Source of the DNA: Sphingobacteriia bacterium
GTDB lineage: Bacteria; Bacteroidota; Bacteroidia; UBA7662
Direction: 5' to 3'
Length of the DNA stretch: 19,224 nucleotides
NCBI GenBank assembly: GCA_009926245.1
Contig: RFPG01000001.1
Span: 1-19,224, forward strand
Positions 1-8,300 of the stretch are shown here, in pieces. A model generated the notes under the pieces. That model did not search any database. It was given only the letters and a program-made list of their open reading frames with translations, and was not told the DNA's origin. Position numbers and translations under genes: made by a program. Position 1 is the first letter of the stretch; every line of letters starts with the position of its first letter.

Positions 1-287
1 ATCATCACCGACTCCACCACCAAACCATCGTGCAGGGTTAGGGCGTTTTTGATCGTGCCGTCCTTGCTGAATTGCGAATGCTGTACCTTGAGGTTTCGGA
101 TTTCAAAATGTTCATCCAATCGGTTTCTCAAGGCCAAGGACAAATTGGTCATATCGCCGATTTGAGTTGCCCCTTTGTTCCATAACCACTCGTAGATCTG
201 CCTGGCCCGGTAAGCGGGTTCGCCCCATTCGGCCAGCCTTTGGGTTAAATCCTCCAATCGAAGGCTTCGGATATCGGTCTTGTTCAT
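1..287 (-). CDS. rlmN: RlmN, dual-specificity 23S rRNA m2A2503 / tRNA m2A37 methyltransferase, N-terminal part only
   Basis: The minus strand from the ATG at 287..285 reads open to the window edge, giving about 95 residues. The translation starts MNKTDIRSLRLEDL and continues with GEPAYRARQIYEWL, then NKGATQIGDMTNLSLALR and DGTIKNALTLHDGLVVESVM. This order (helical accessory domain, the AYRAxQIxEWL signature, 'MTNL', then the small beta strands before the radical SAM core) is that of RlmN. The CxxxCxxC iron–sulfur motif and the catalytic cysteines lie beyond base 1 and cannot be checked. RlmN methylates C2 of A2503 in 23S rRNA and A37 in some tRNAs. Its start overlaps the stop of the lipoprotein gene as TAATG, so it is probably the coupled distal gene of that operon. 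Confidence 0.93.
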   Translation of the reverse strand, partial: MNKTDIRSLRLEDLTQRLAEWGEPAYRARQIYEWLWNKGATQIGDMTNLSLALRNRLDEHFEIRNLKVQHSQFSKDGTIKNALTLHDGLVVESVM

Positions 288-1912
288 TAGCGCCAACGAA
301 GTTCGGTGGTCCAACCCGGTTTGAGCTCCAAATCACGGGAAAGCCACCTGATTTTCTCCGGCTGTCGGAGGGCCTTGAACCATGCCGCATCCCACCTTCC
401 GTTACGGTTACGATCCTCCAAAAGCGAAATTTTGTACTTGCCTGGGAGCAGGCCGTCCACAATCCATGGCGTTGCAGACTCCTCAAGATTTCGGAAGGTT
501 TGGCTGGCCACCCAGCGGCCGCTGCTTGCCCATAAGCTGACCACACGATGCTCTTCGTCTTCCCATTCAGGGACCAACGAATCGGCCCGCAAAATCAGGG
601 TGGCCAAGCGTTCTGTTTCCTGGAGCTTCCCCAGAAAAGATTGGTTAAGACGACCGTAACCGTCTTCAAATGCCCCGCTGTCGATGCGCAATACCCATTT
701 TTCGGGCTCAAAATCATTGTTTTGAAAATCCACCCGGAGTGAAATTTCCTGGGTTCCGGTGAAAAAGTCCCCCTCAACGGGGATTTCTTTGCCCTGATCG
801 CTTTGCCAACACCATGCCGACGGATCCGCCAAATGAACTGCTCTGTCCCAGCGAAGGCGGCGAAGAGCCCCAAAATCGGACGCTCCCCACATCAAGACCC
901 CCGGCCCAGCCATTCCCATGACCTTGGGACTCAAAGGCTTTGGTTCAATCGTGCATAAAGTGTCTAAATTTCCTTCGGCGCTTAGACGTATGCCAAATTG
1001 TGGTGCATGGGCGCCTTGTTTGGGAGGCACATGAACCCACAAGGTATCGCCTCGAATTTCCTGCCCCATACCCTGAAGAACCAGGCCATTTTCTTGAATG
1101 CCCCACACCTGCACCGGCTTGGGGCTGCCCCGAAAAATAATCGCAAGGGATCCCGCGTCGGACCAAAGTGTATTTCGTATATTTATTTGAGCATCAAGGT
1201 CTTCTGAGAAATACAAAACCTCGCCGCTATCCCCGATAGCGCCCGCTTGCAATTCGCTAAGAAAGGCCTTGGGGAGCTGCTTGCCAAAGAGCCTATCGCG
1301 CTCCGGATCCCGAAAGGCTATAGCGGTGTATAGAGTGTTTGGTAAATTTCTGAATACAAAAAAACCCGAATCGTTGGTTAAGGTCCAACGCTCAGGTTTG
1401 ATGGAGTCGCCTTGGTGCAAGGAAGACCAAATGGCTTGGGGGTACAACGCCACCGTTATTCCCCGGAGTGGGAGATCGGTCTCGGCATCCCGAACTTGGC
1501 CCGACCACTGCAATGAATCCAAATAATCGCCGGTCGAAAAGGCAAAGCCCAAAGAAGATATCGCATTACCTTCTGTAATATCCGCAACAGAGCCCCCAAG
1601 GTCCACCCCGTAGGTTGAACGTGGAGACAAGGAATCCGGGTTTAAGCGGATGATCAATTTGCGAAGTCTGGCCTGAGCCTCCACGGTTCCGGCGGGCACA
1701 TTACCCCAGCGAACTGCCTGTGGATCTCTGAGTTGAATATATTCGTCAAATTCAAAAACCAAGCGCTCCGGCCTTTGGGCCACGCTTTGGTCTTTGGGCT
1801 CAACCCTTAACAAACTCGGCGCGATCAAGTCCTTGGCGCCCCCATCCGGTGGAATAATGTTAGCACACGCGTTGAGCAATAGCAGTAGGACCGCACCGCC
1901 CATCCAACGCAT
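287..1912 (-). CDS. Ig-like (Big_5-type) domain lipoprotein, Bacteroidota
   Basis: The likely product is a 541-residue outer-membrane or periplasmic lipoprotein. From the ATG at 1912 it begins with a short charged end, a hydrophobic run (VLLLLL) and the lipobox-like LNAC with Cys16, followed by the PPDGGAKD stretch usual after the lipidated cysteine in this family. A Big_5-type beta-sandwich follows at about residues 25–125 (the 'FEFDEYIQL' strand is typical), then a carboxypeptidase-regulatory-like domain at about 130–210 (SGQVRDAETDLPLRGITVALYP). The C-terminus has PGKYKISLLEDRNRNGRWD, again typical. The open frame reaches back to 2059, but that extension lies inside the methyltransferase gene and would bury the signal peptide. 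The 1912 start leaves a 19-nt gap after the methyltransferase stop. No Shine-Dalgarno is visible. The function is unknown; a surface or envelope role is inferred. Confidence 0.85.
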   Translation of the reverse strand: MRWMGGAVLLLLLNACANIIPPDGGAKDLIAPSLLRVEPKDQSVAQRPERLVFEFDEYIQLRDPQAVRWGNVPAGTVEAQARLRKLIIRLNPDSLSPRSTYGVDLGGSVADITEGNAISSLGFAFSTGDYLDSLQWSGQVRDAETDLPLRGITVALYPQAIWSSLHQGDSIKPERWTLTNDSGFFVFRNLPNTLYTAIAFRDPERDRLFGKQLPKAFLSELQAGAIGDSGEVLYFSEDLDAQINIRNTLWSDAGSLAIIFRGSPKPVQVWGIQENGLVLQGMGQEIRGDTLWVHVPPKQGAHAPQFGIRLSAEGNLDTLCTIEPKPLSPKVMGMAGPGVLMWGASDFGALRRLRWDRAVHLADPSAWCWQSDQGKEIPVEGDFFTGTQEISLRVDFQNNDFEPEKWVLRIDSGAFEDGYGRLNQSFLGKLQETERLATLILRADSLVPEWEDEEHRVVSLWASSGRWVASQTFRNLEESATPWIVDGLLPGKYKISLLEDRNRNGRWDAAWFKALRQPEKIRWLSRDLELKPGWTTELRWR

Positions 1913-1931
1913 GCTTGCAGTGTTCAAAACG

Positions 1932-2819
1932 CTAACCTTTTCGAAAAACGTAAAGCTTGCTGCTGGCTCCCCGGTCTTTTTTGATGGTTTTCCACCAAAA
2001 GCCCAAACCCTTAAAAAGACCCCGTAGGGGGCTGTCTTTACCACGCTTGTATTTTTCACTTAGCATGGAAATATAAAACGGATCCAAAGGAAGGTTTCGC
2101 TCATCTACACAGCCAAAACCTGCCTGTTCAATCCGAAAACGGAGCACCGTGCTCTTGAAATGAAAAAGGTGACGGGGCACGTCCCATGCGGCCCAATGCT
2201 CCTTGTAGTAATTGGCATCCAAGGATTCACTGTTGGGAACCGCAATAAAGAGGTAGCCACCTTTGCGGACCAGGCGTGTAAATTGGTCAATACGGGCCCC
2301 CAAGTCCCTTACATGCTCCAATACATGCCAAAGTGTAACCGCATCGTAGGCCTCCTGCGGTTCCTCTAGCCAAGACTCTGGATGAACGGAAAGCCCGTGC
2401 TTGGACTCAGCCCTTGCTTTGGCAACGCTGTCGGGTTCCACCGCATCCACCGTCCATCCCGCTATTTTCATGGTCCCTGCAAAATCCCCGGTACCGCAAC
2501 CAATATCCAAGAGTCGGCCCTTTTTGGGTACAAAGCCCTCTACCCAGGATCGCTTTTGACGAAGGGTCCATTGCCGAGCCAATCTGTAAAGTTGATTGGT
2601 CCAACCGGTCGCTTCATCGTCGGTATGCGATATGTAATCTGCAAAGCGATAGTAGCGCTCCATGTCTTCGGGCAGAGGCCGTGGGTTGGTAAAACGCAAG
2701 CCACAGTCCTTGCATTGAGTAATGTTAAAAATTTCACCACTAGCGCTAAAGTCCTTTACCTTCAAAAAGGAATAAAGCTTGGAGCTTTGACAAAGTGGGC
2801 AGGACCAGAGTTGTTCCAA
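1932..2819 (-). CDS. Class I SAM-dependent methyltransferase with N-terminal zinc ribbon
   Basis: This 295-residue protein has a four-cysteine zinc-ribbon-like start (CPLC at 7–10, CKDC at 36–39) and then a Rossmann methyltransferase core. Motif I is DIGCGTG at 105–111, and the LWHVLEHV segment matches the Methyltransf_23/Methyltransf_11 pattern. The layout resembles ribbon-bearing methyltransferases of sugar or glycolipid pathways, but the substrate cannot be read from sequence. The first usable codon is TTG at 2819..2817. No in-frame ATG or GTG lies between it and the mnmG stop, and the ribbon cysteines must be included, so a TTG start is chosen. It follows mnmG by 49 nt and precedes the lipoprotein gene by 19 nt. 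The same neighbourhood beside mnmG and ybeY is, from memory, common in Bacteroidota. Confidence 0.85.
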   Translation of the reverse strand: MEQLWSCPLCQSSKLYSFLKVKDFSASGEIFNITQCKDCGLRFTNPRPLPEDMERYYRFADYISHTDDEATGWTNQLYRLARQWTLRQKRSWVEGFVPKKGRLLDIGCGTGDFAGTMKIAGWTVDAVEPDSVAKARAESKHGLSVHPESWLEEPQEAYDAVTLWHVLEHVRDLGARIDQFTRLVRKGGYLFIAVPNSESLDANYYKEHWAAWDVPRHLFHFKSTVLRFRIEQAGFGCVDERNLPLDPFYISMLSEKYKRGKDSPLRGLFKGLGFWWKTIKKDRGASSKLYVFRKG

Positions 2820-2868
2820 AATTTGCTTGGGATTGAACTCTGCAAAAATCGGCCAAAAAACCCTTGAA

Positions 2869-4743
2869 TCAGCCTTTTTTGTTCAAATAAACCATTAAAA
2901 CGCTCAGGTCCGCCGGATTAATACCGCTGATTCGATAGGCTTGACCCAAATTGGCGGGGCGAACCTTTTGAAGTTTTTCCACCGCCTCCAACGAAAGACC
3001 CTTGACGTCGCTGTAAGGAAAATCAGAACGCATGCGCACTTGTTCCAAATCATCCATGCTCCGGGCCCAGGCCTCTTCCCTGGCTAAATACGACGCGTAT
3101 TTTAATTGAATTTCAACGCTTTGTAAATTTTGATCCTCGTATTCATTGAGCAAGGCTTGCAGTTGGGAATCTGCTTCACACAACATATCCACACCAATGC
3201 CCGGCCGTAACAATAATTGATCTATTCGGGTTTTTTGACGAATCGGCGCTTCGTTCTTGGCAACAAAATAACCATTAAACAATTCACTATCAATAGAATA
3301 CGAATGTATTTTCTTTTCAATCTCCTTCATTTGCCCCACCCGTTTTTCAAAATCCCGGTAAGCGTTCTCTGGCAAAAGTCCTAATTGATATCCCTTTTCG
3401 CTAAGACGCAAATCCGCATTGTCCTGCCGTAACATAATACGATACTCAGCCCGGGAAGTAAACATCCGATAGGGTTCCTCGGTCCCTTTGTTGACAAGAT
3501 CATCGACAAGAACCCCCATATAGGCTTCGGACCGACTTAAAACCAAGGGCTCTTCGCCGCGCAGGGATTGATGGGCGTTGATTCCCGCCAAAAGACCTTG
3601 ACCCGCCGCTTCCTCGTAACCGGTGGTTCCGTTAATCTGTCCCGCCAAATACAAACCCGCCAAGGCCTTGGACTCAAGCGACAAGTGTAATTGGGTCGGA
3701 TAAAAATAATCGTATTCGATGGCATAACCGGGTCTGAATATTCGAGCCTCTTCAAATCCCTTGACCTGCCGAAGGGCCTTGGTCTGTACATCCTCAGGGA
3801 GAGACGTTGAAAAACCATTGACATAAACCTCGACCGTATTCCAGCCTTCGGGCTCAATAAAAAGTTGGTGGCGATCCCGTTCAGCAAAACGATTGATTTT
3901 GTCTTCAATGCTGGGGCAATAACGGGGCCCAATCCCTTGGATACGGCCCGTAAACATCGGAGACTGCTCGAAACCCTCTTGTAATATCTCATGGACCCGT
4001 GAATCGGTATAGGTAATCCAACAACTCATTTGCTGTTCCAGGGCCTTGCTTTCACGACGGAAGGAGAACTTCCCAGGCCTTTCATCCCCTTTCTGCTCTT
4101 CCATCAACGCATAATTCAAGCTACGCCCATCCACTCTTGGGGGGGTGCCCGTTTTCATGCGACCGCTACCCAGGCCCTCGGCCTGCAATTGCTCCGTAAT
4201 ACCGTAGGATGCTGATTCACCCGCCCTTCCTCCACCCAATTGCTTTTCACCCACATGAATCAAGCCATTCAAAAAGGTCCCTGTTGTCAAAACCACCCTT
4301 GGAGCCCGAATCGCTAAACCCAAACCCGTAACCACACCCTCTACTTTGCCTTTGTTCAATAAAAGCTGTTTTACGGAATCCTGACGAAATCGAAGATTGG
4401 GTATTTGTTCCAAGCGATAACGCCAATTCGCCGCAAACATGAATCGATCGTTTTGGGTCCGCGGACTCCACATGGCCGGCCCCTTGGACCGATTCAACAT
4501 ACGGAACTGTAAAGCGGAATAATCCGACACCAAGCCAGATAAGCCCCCCAAAGCATCAATTTCTCGGAGAATTTGCCCCTTGGCAACCCCTCCCATGGCC
4601 GGATTGCAAGACATTTGGGCAATGGTCTGCATATTCATGGTTACCAGAAGAACCGAAGAGCCCAAATGAGCAGCTGCAGCCGCAGCCTCGCAACCCGCAT
4701 GGCCGGCACCAACAACGATGATATCGTAATCCCAATGTTCCAC
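2869..4743 (-). CDS. mnmG: MnmG (GidA), tRNA uridine-34 5-carboxymethylaminomethyl modification FAD enzyme
   Basis: The 624-residue product is a full-length match to the MnmG family. It shows the FAD-binding VGAGHAGCEAA (glycines 12, 14, 17), the MSCNPAMGGVAKG segment, the ARIFRPGYAIEYDYFYP block, GQINGTTGYEEAAGQG, and the C-terminal helical domain ending in GLSLEAVEKLQKVRPANLGQAYRISGINPADL. With MnmE it installs the cmnm5 group on wobble uridine of tRNAs, using FAD and methylene-tetrahydrofolate. The start codon is GTG at 4743..4741; an in-frame TAG lies upstream with no ATG between. That GTG is in the middle of a 16-bp parS-like palindrome (see separate entries). A perfect Bacteroidota-type minus-7 element (TATTTTTG) lies about 24 nt upstream, so it may have its own promoter. 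Confidence 0.97.
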   Translation of the reverse strand: MEHWDYDIIVVGAGHAGCEAAAAAAHLGSSVLLVTMNMQTIAQMSCNPAMGGVAKGQILREIDALGGLSGLVSDYSALQFRMLNRSKGPAMWSPRTQNDRFMFAANWRYRLEQIPNLRFRQDSVKQLLLNKGKVEGVVTGLGLAIRAPRVVLTTGTFLNGLIHVGEKQLGGGRAGESASYGITEQLQAEGLGSGRMKTGTPPRVDGRSLNYALMEEQKGDERPGKFSFRRESKALEQQMSCWITYTDSRVHEILQEGFEQSPMFTGRIQGIGPRYCPSIEDKINRFAERDRHQLFIEPEGWNTVEVYVNGFSTSLPEDVQTKALRQVKGFEEARIFRPGYAIEYDYFYPTQLHLSLESKALAGLYLAGQINGTTGYEEAAGQGLLAGINAHQSLRGEEPLVLSRSEAYMGVLVDDLVNKGTEEPYRMFTSRAEYRIMLRQDNADLRLSEKGYQLGLLPENAYRDFEKRVGQMKEIEKKIHSYSIDSELFNGYFVAKNEAPIRQKTRIDQLLLRPGIGVDMLCEADSQLQALLNEYEDQNLQSVEIQLKYASYLAREEAWARSMDDLEQVRMRSDFPYSDVKGLSLEAVEKLQKVRPANLGQAYRISGINPADLSVLMVYLNKKG

Positions 4744-4751
4744 GTAGAACG
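4736..4751. promoter_or_regulatory. parS-like palindrome (site 1), spanning the mnmG start codon
   Basis: The plus strand reads TGTTCCACGTAGAACG. It matches the known ParB site consensus TGTTNCACGTGAAACA except in its right half, and it is a near-palindrome around a central CACGTA. It is the inverted copy of site 2 at 4834–4849, identical over 15 of 16 bases. The GTG start codon of mnmG (4743..4741) lies inside it. parS sites usually cluster near the origin and often near gidA (mnmG). ParB binding is inferred from sequence only. A regulator-binding site for mnmG is the main alternative. Confidence 0.45.
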
Positions 4752-4766
4752 CCTTGAATGGCGTCG

Positions 4767-4774
4767 CAAAAATA
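4767..4774 (-). promoter_or_regulatory. Candidate minus-7 promoter element for mnmG
   Basis: On the minus strand this reads TATTTTTG, a perfect match to the Bacteroidota sigma-ABfr minus-7 consensus TAnnTTTG. It lies about 24 nt before the mnmG GTG in a 112-nt gap, the widest spacing in the left operon. No convincing TTTG/TTG minus-33 element was found at the usual distance upstream, so support is limited. Confidence 0.35.
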
Positions 4775-4833
4775 GCCTTATCCGCCCCAGCTCTCTACGC
4801 TCTCATGGTTAAAGCGAATATTCTTCCTAACGA

Positions 4834-4849
4834 TGTTCTACGTGGAACA
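4834..4849. promoter_or_regulatory. parS-like palindrome (site 2), just after ybeY
   Basis: The plus strand reads TGTTCTACGTGGAACA. It differs from the parS consensus TGTTNCACGTGAAACA at two positions and is palindromic apart from one T/G pair. It sits 6 bases beyond the ybeY stop codon, in inverted orientation to site 1, with 98 bp between centres. The base directly outside the shared core is also conserved on one side, where ATGTTC is found in both copies. Confidence 0.5.
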
Positions 4850-4855
4850 TCTCTC

Positions 4856-5308
4856 TTATCGCTGCCTCAAGGCCATGGCCTTTTCTTCAAGGGATCGCAT
4901 TTGTTTCTTCTGGGACGGTGTGCGATCATCAAACCCCAGGAGGTGAAACAAACCATGGACCAAAACCCGATGCATTTCGTCCTCAAAGGTGGTCTTCCAA
5001 AAAACAGCCTGTTCTCGAATCATGCCTGGGCTTATACAGCACTCGCCGTTGATCGACCGAAATGGTTCGGGGGGTTTTTTGGACGAATGACTCTTGGGAT
5101 TCGAATAATCAAAAGTCAAAATATCAGTGTCCCCATCATGAGCCAAAAAACGATGGTTAAGATCAGCCATCCAGTCTGAAGACCCAAAAGCGTAGGAAAG
5201 ATGTTCAATTTGAGCCCCATGATGACCTGCGATCGTTTCCAGCCATTGGCGAAGCATCCGCCGTTGGCGAGGCAAAGGGGTTCCATCAGCCGAAACAAAT
5301 CGGATCAT
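4856..5308 (-). CDS. ybeY: YbeY, endoribonuclease for rRNA maturation
   Basis: This 150-residue protein has the UPF0054/YbeY layout: the 'DWMADLNHRFLAHDGDTDILTFDY' block (strand plus LNxxFxxxDxxTDVLTF) and the zinc site VLVHGLFHLLGFDD. YbeY acts in 16S rRNA 3'-end maturation and in ribosome quality control. The canonical metal motif is HxxxHxxxxxH. Here His118 and His122 are present, but the third position (128) is Asp, giving GFDD instead of GYDH. This matches what I recall of Bacteroidota YbeY proteins, where the third His is replaced, so it is not evidence of decay. The start codon overlaps the stop of the DUF4175 gene (ATGA). Confidence 0.93.
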   Translation of the reverse strand: MIRFVSADGTPLPRQRRMLRQWLETIAGHHGAQIEHLSYAFGSSDWMADLNHRFLAHDGDTDILTFDYSNPKSHSSKKPPEPFRSINGECCISPGMIREQAVFWKTTFEDEMHRVLVHGLFHLLGFDDRTPSQKKQMRSLEEKAMALRQR

Positions 5309-8300
5309 GGTTTGGGAGGATTTTGACGTAGTTTGGTTTGATAGCGCAAATTGCGCTCCCTGTAAAATGCATTTAGGTCTGGGCCCGCGGGTTTGTAAAC
5401 GCCTTGCATTTGTTTTTTGGCCTGTAAAGCCTTCTCCTGGTTTGTTTTGGAGGCATCGGATGCCTGTTGTCGGGCGCTTTCGGAAGAACGACTCTGCTCC
5501 ATTTCTCTTTCTTGTTCAGCCTTTTCAGCCTCCAACATCCTGCTAAGAATTTGCTGTTGCCGTTGCAAGCTTTGGCTCGTTAACTGTTTATTGACGAGTT
5601 CTTTTTCGCTTTGCTGCATCTGCTTTACCGCTTCTTCAACGGCTTGTCGTCCCGGTTGTTCAACTCCCGCTTTGTTCATTTCTTTTAAAATCTTCTCCAT
5701 TTCGCGACGTATGGCCTCTTGCTGTGCAACCATTTGGGCAAATTCCTTTCCGCCCTCCCCGCGATTTGGTTTTTGTCCTGATTTAGATTCTCCTTGCCCG
5801 GGGCCCTTGCTTTTGCCTTGTTGTTCCTGCATTTGATCGCTTAGCTTCTTTTGCATACTCCGGAGCCTTGACATCCCCGATCCTCCTGGTTTGGGCTTTT
5901 TGCATTGTTGATTCCCTGGCATCTTGCTTGCTTTTTGTTCGGTCGCTTGCTGCAAAAGCTCCGACAAGAGGTTGGCCAGGTTATTGGCCGCGGTCATGGT
6001 GTATTGTTGGCGTCCTTTGGCGCCAGCGATGTCTCTTTGGGTCATCCTTTCCAGGGTGGCCTTGTATTGCTCTTCAAGTTCCTTGATTTCCTTTTGAACC
6101 GGGGCTTGAATTTGCCAAACCCTTCGCGAAAGGGCCTCCAGGCTGTCTTTCATAGGATCCATTTGCTCACGCAGACTGAATTGCTCCCTGGATAATTGAA
6201 CAAAGACCTGTGAATAACTCGTTTGGTCTTTGAGCCTATCCATGATATGCTCTTGGTCAAATGAAAATTTCAAAACACGCCCTAGCAACCTGCGCATGGC
6301 CTTCAGGTCTTCTTCCAATTCCTCCATTTCTTGCTGAGCAAGTTGCTCTTGCATCCGGCTGCTCATCTGCCGCATGCCTGATGCGGCCTTTTGTTGTTTT
6401 TGAGACGCTTTGCTGCGGTTTTGTTGGTTTTTGGCCTGATTTTCAGCCTCTTCCTGGTCTTTGGTCACTTCTTCGCCCTGTTCTTCCAAACCATCCAAGT
6501 CTTTGGGGCGCTCCAGCTCCTTGTTTTTTTCCTTGGTCTTTTCCCAGTCTTTGAGCAATGATTCGGTTTCCTTGCGTAAGGCCTCTTGTTCCTCGGCTGA
6601 TTTGTTAAGATCTTGGTTTGGTTGCTTGGTTTGATTGGCGAGATCTTCTTGCTTTCGGGCCATTTCCTCCAGTTTCTTCATCGCCTTTTCGATCCGATCT
6701 TCTACCTCTAATTCCTTGAAAAACTGCAACATACGATCCAGTTCTTTGCTCACCTTGCTTTGATCTCTTTCTAATTTTTCAAGTTGCTTTTGGATCTCTG
6801 GTTTGTTGGCTTCGTCCCGTAACATTTTTTCGATATTACGCAGCATTTCTTTCATCTCTTCGTTAAGCAAACGCTCGGCCATCTCCTTGATTTTCTCCTG
6901 TTTTTCAAGGATTTGGGTGGGGGTTTCGGCGCTCTGATTTTGTTGTTGTAACTCTAATTTTTTCTGAAGCTCCTCGACCTCTTCGATAGCCTGTCTTTGT
7001 TCATTCCTCAATTTCTCCAAGTCTTTCCTATCCTCAAAACCCCATTCTTTTTGTTGTTTAAGGCGGTCGGATAGTTTTCTGGCTTGCTTTTGGGCCTCTT
7101 GCATGTCCTTATCTGCCTTTTGGAATCCTGTTGCTGTTTCGCGGGACAAGTTTTCCAGGGCCTGCTCTTTTTCGCGTTCCGATGCGACCCGCCATTCAAA
7201 CAGCGCGGAACGAGTGCGCTTGTAACCCCCGGGTTCATCATTGTCCTCAACCTCCACGCCGTAACGCACGCCGTCTCCGGGGCCCAAACCCAAAATGGAA
7301 GGTTCCAATAAATACTCAAATTGTTTTTCGGCCAATCCTCCCTCCCAGGGTAAGTCCTTGGTCCTGATTTGGGTTTCAAAATCGCTTTGACCGGCTGGTT
7401 TGACCCAATAAATGAATCGCAAGGCCCTTAGACCATAGTCATCCCAAGCCCTTCCACGCAGAACGGGGGGCTCCGCGACTCCTAGCTCGCTTGTTGAGGG
7501 CTTGGAATCCGAATAGGGATCCGACGCCAAAACATCCACGTCCAAGCCCGGAGGCGCATCCTCCACCAATTCGACGGCAAAGGACAAGGTGTCCGGGCTT
7601 TGGCCTTGGTCACTGTACAAAACCAAACCGTACGGACCGCTTTGGGCCGGCACCCAACGAACCGAGTGACGCTGTCCGGGACCCCTTCCTTGGACCTCCG
7701 AAGCGCGCAATAGGGGGGATTCGCCCGAGGGAATCAAGCCAAAGCCCGAGGCATGCTTGGAATCCATGACAAAGCGAAGCGCCGTTCCCCGCGGAATCTG
7801 AACATCACCGCTATTCAACAAGCGCTCTGCCGCTTTGCCCGTGTGGTTGGGGTATTCTACTTGCAACTCCAACTGCAACAGGGTGGGGTTGTGAAAAACA
7901 GAAAGCTTCTCTTCGCTTGACCTAAATCCCGAAGCGCTAAACCAAAAAGAAGAGGAGCGACGGACGTTGGGTACCTTGAAAGTAAAACGACCAGGAGAAA
8001 GGCGGCGCATCTTGTAAGCCTGGCCATTCCAATGAACAAAAGCCTCTTTGGGCAATTCGTTTCCCTGGGTTTGAAGCTGCACATCCCAATCTTGACCCGC
8101 CTCGATCCTCAAGGGTGTTCCTTTGGAATCAAAATCAAACGGGGCGGGCAAGGTGTACCCAACATCGTATTTCAAAATACGCTCGGTGCCTACCGACATC
8201 ACCGAGGGGGCCCAAACCCACAAGACCAACCACAAGACCACCAAAGGAGCAACCACCCAAGCATAGGGCTTGAGTTTGGACCAAGGAACCATCGCACCAA

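Noticed and set aside
2382..2867. A 161-codon plus-strand open frame opposite the methyltransferase
   Set aside because: The opposite strand carries clear zinc-ribbon and SAM motifs, while this frame has no family resemblance.
4736..4849. Reading the inverted pair near mnmG as a transcription terminator or attenuator hairpin
   Set aside because: The loop would be over 80 nt, no U-run follows, and each arm is itself a palindrome, which fits protein-binding sites better.
5417..5836. A Cys/Ser/Phe-rich plus-strand open frame opposite the DUF4175 coiled coil
   Set aside because: Its composition is what the reverse of Glu/Lys/Gln-rich codons produces, so it is a shadow frame.
6000..7200. Low-complexity Gln/Glu/Lys codon runs that look like DNA repeats
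   Set aside because: No unit repeats exactly. The appearance comes from biased amino-acid use in a coiled coil.
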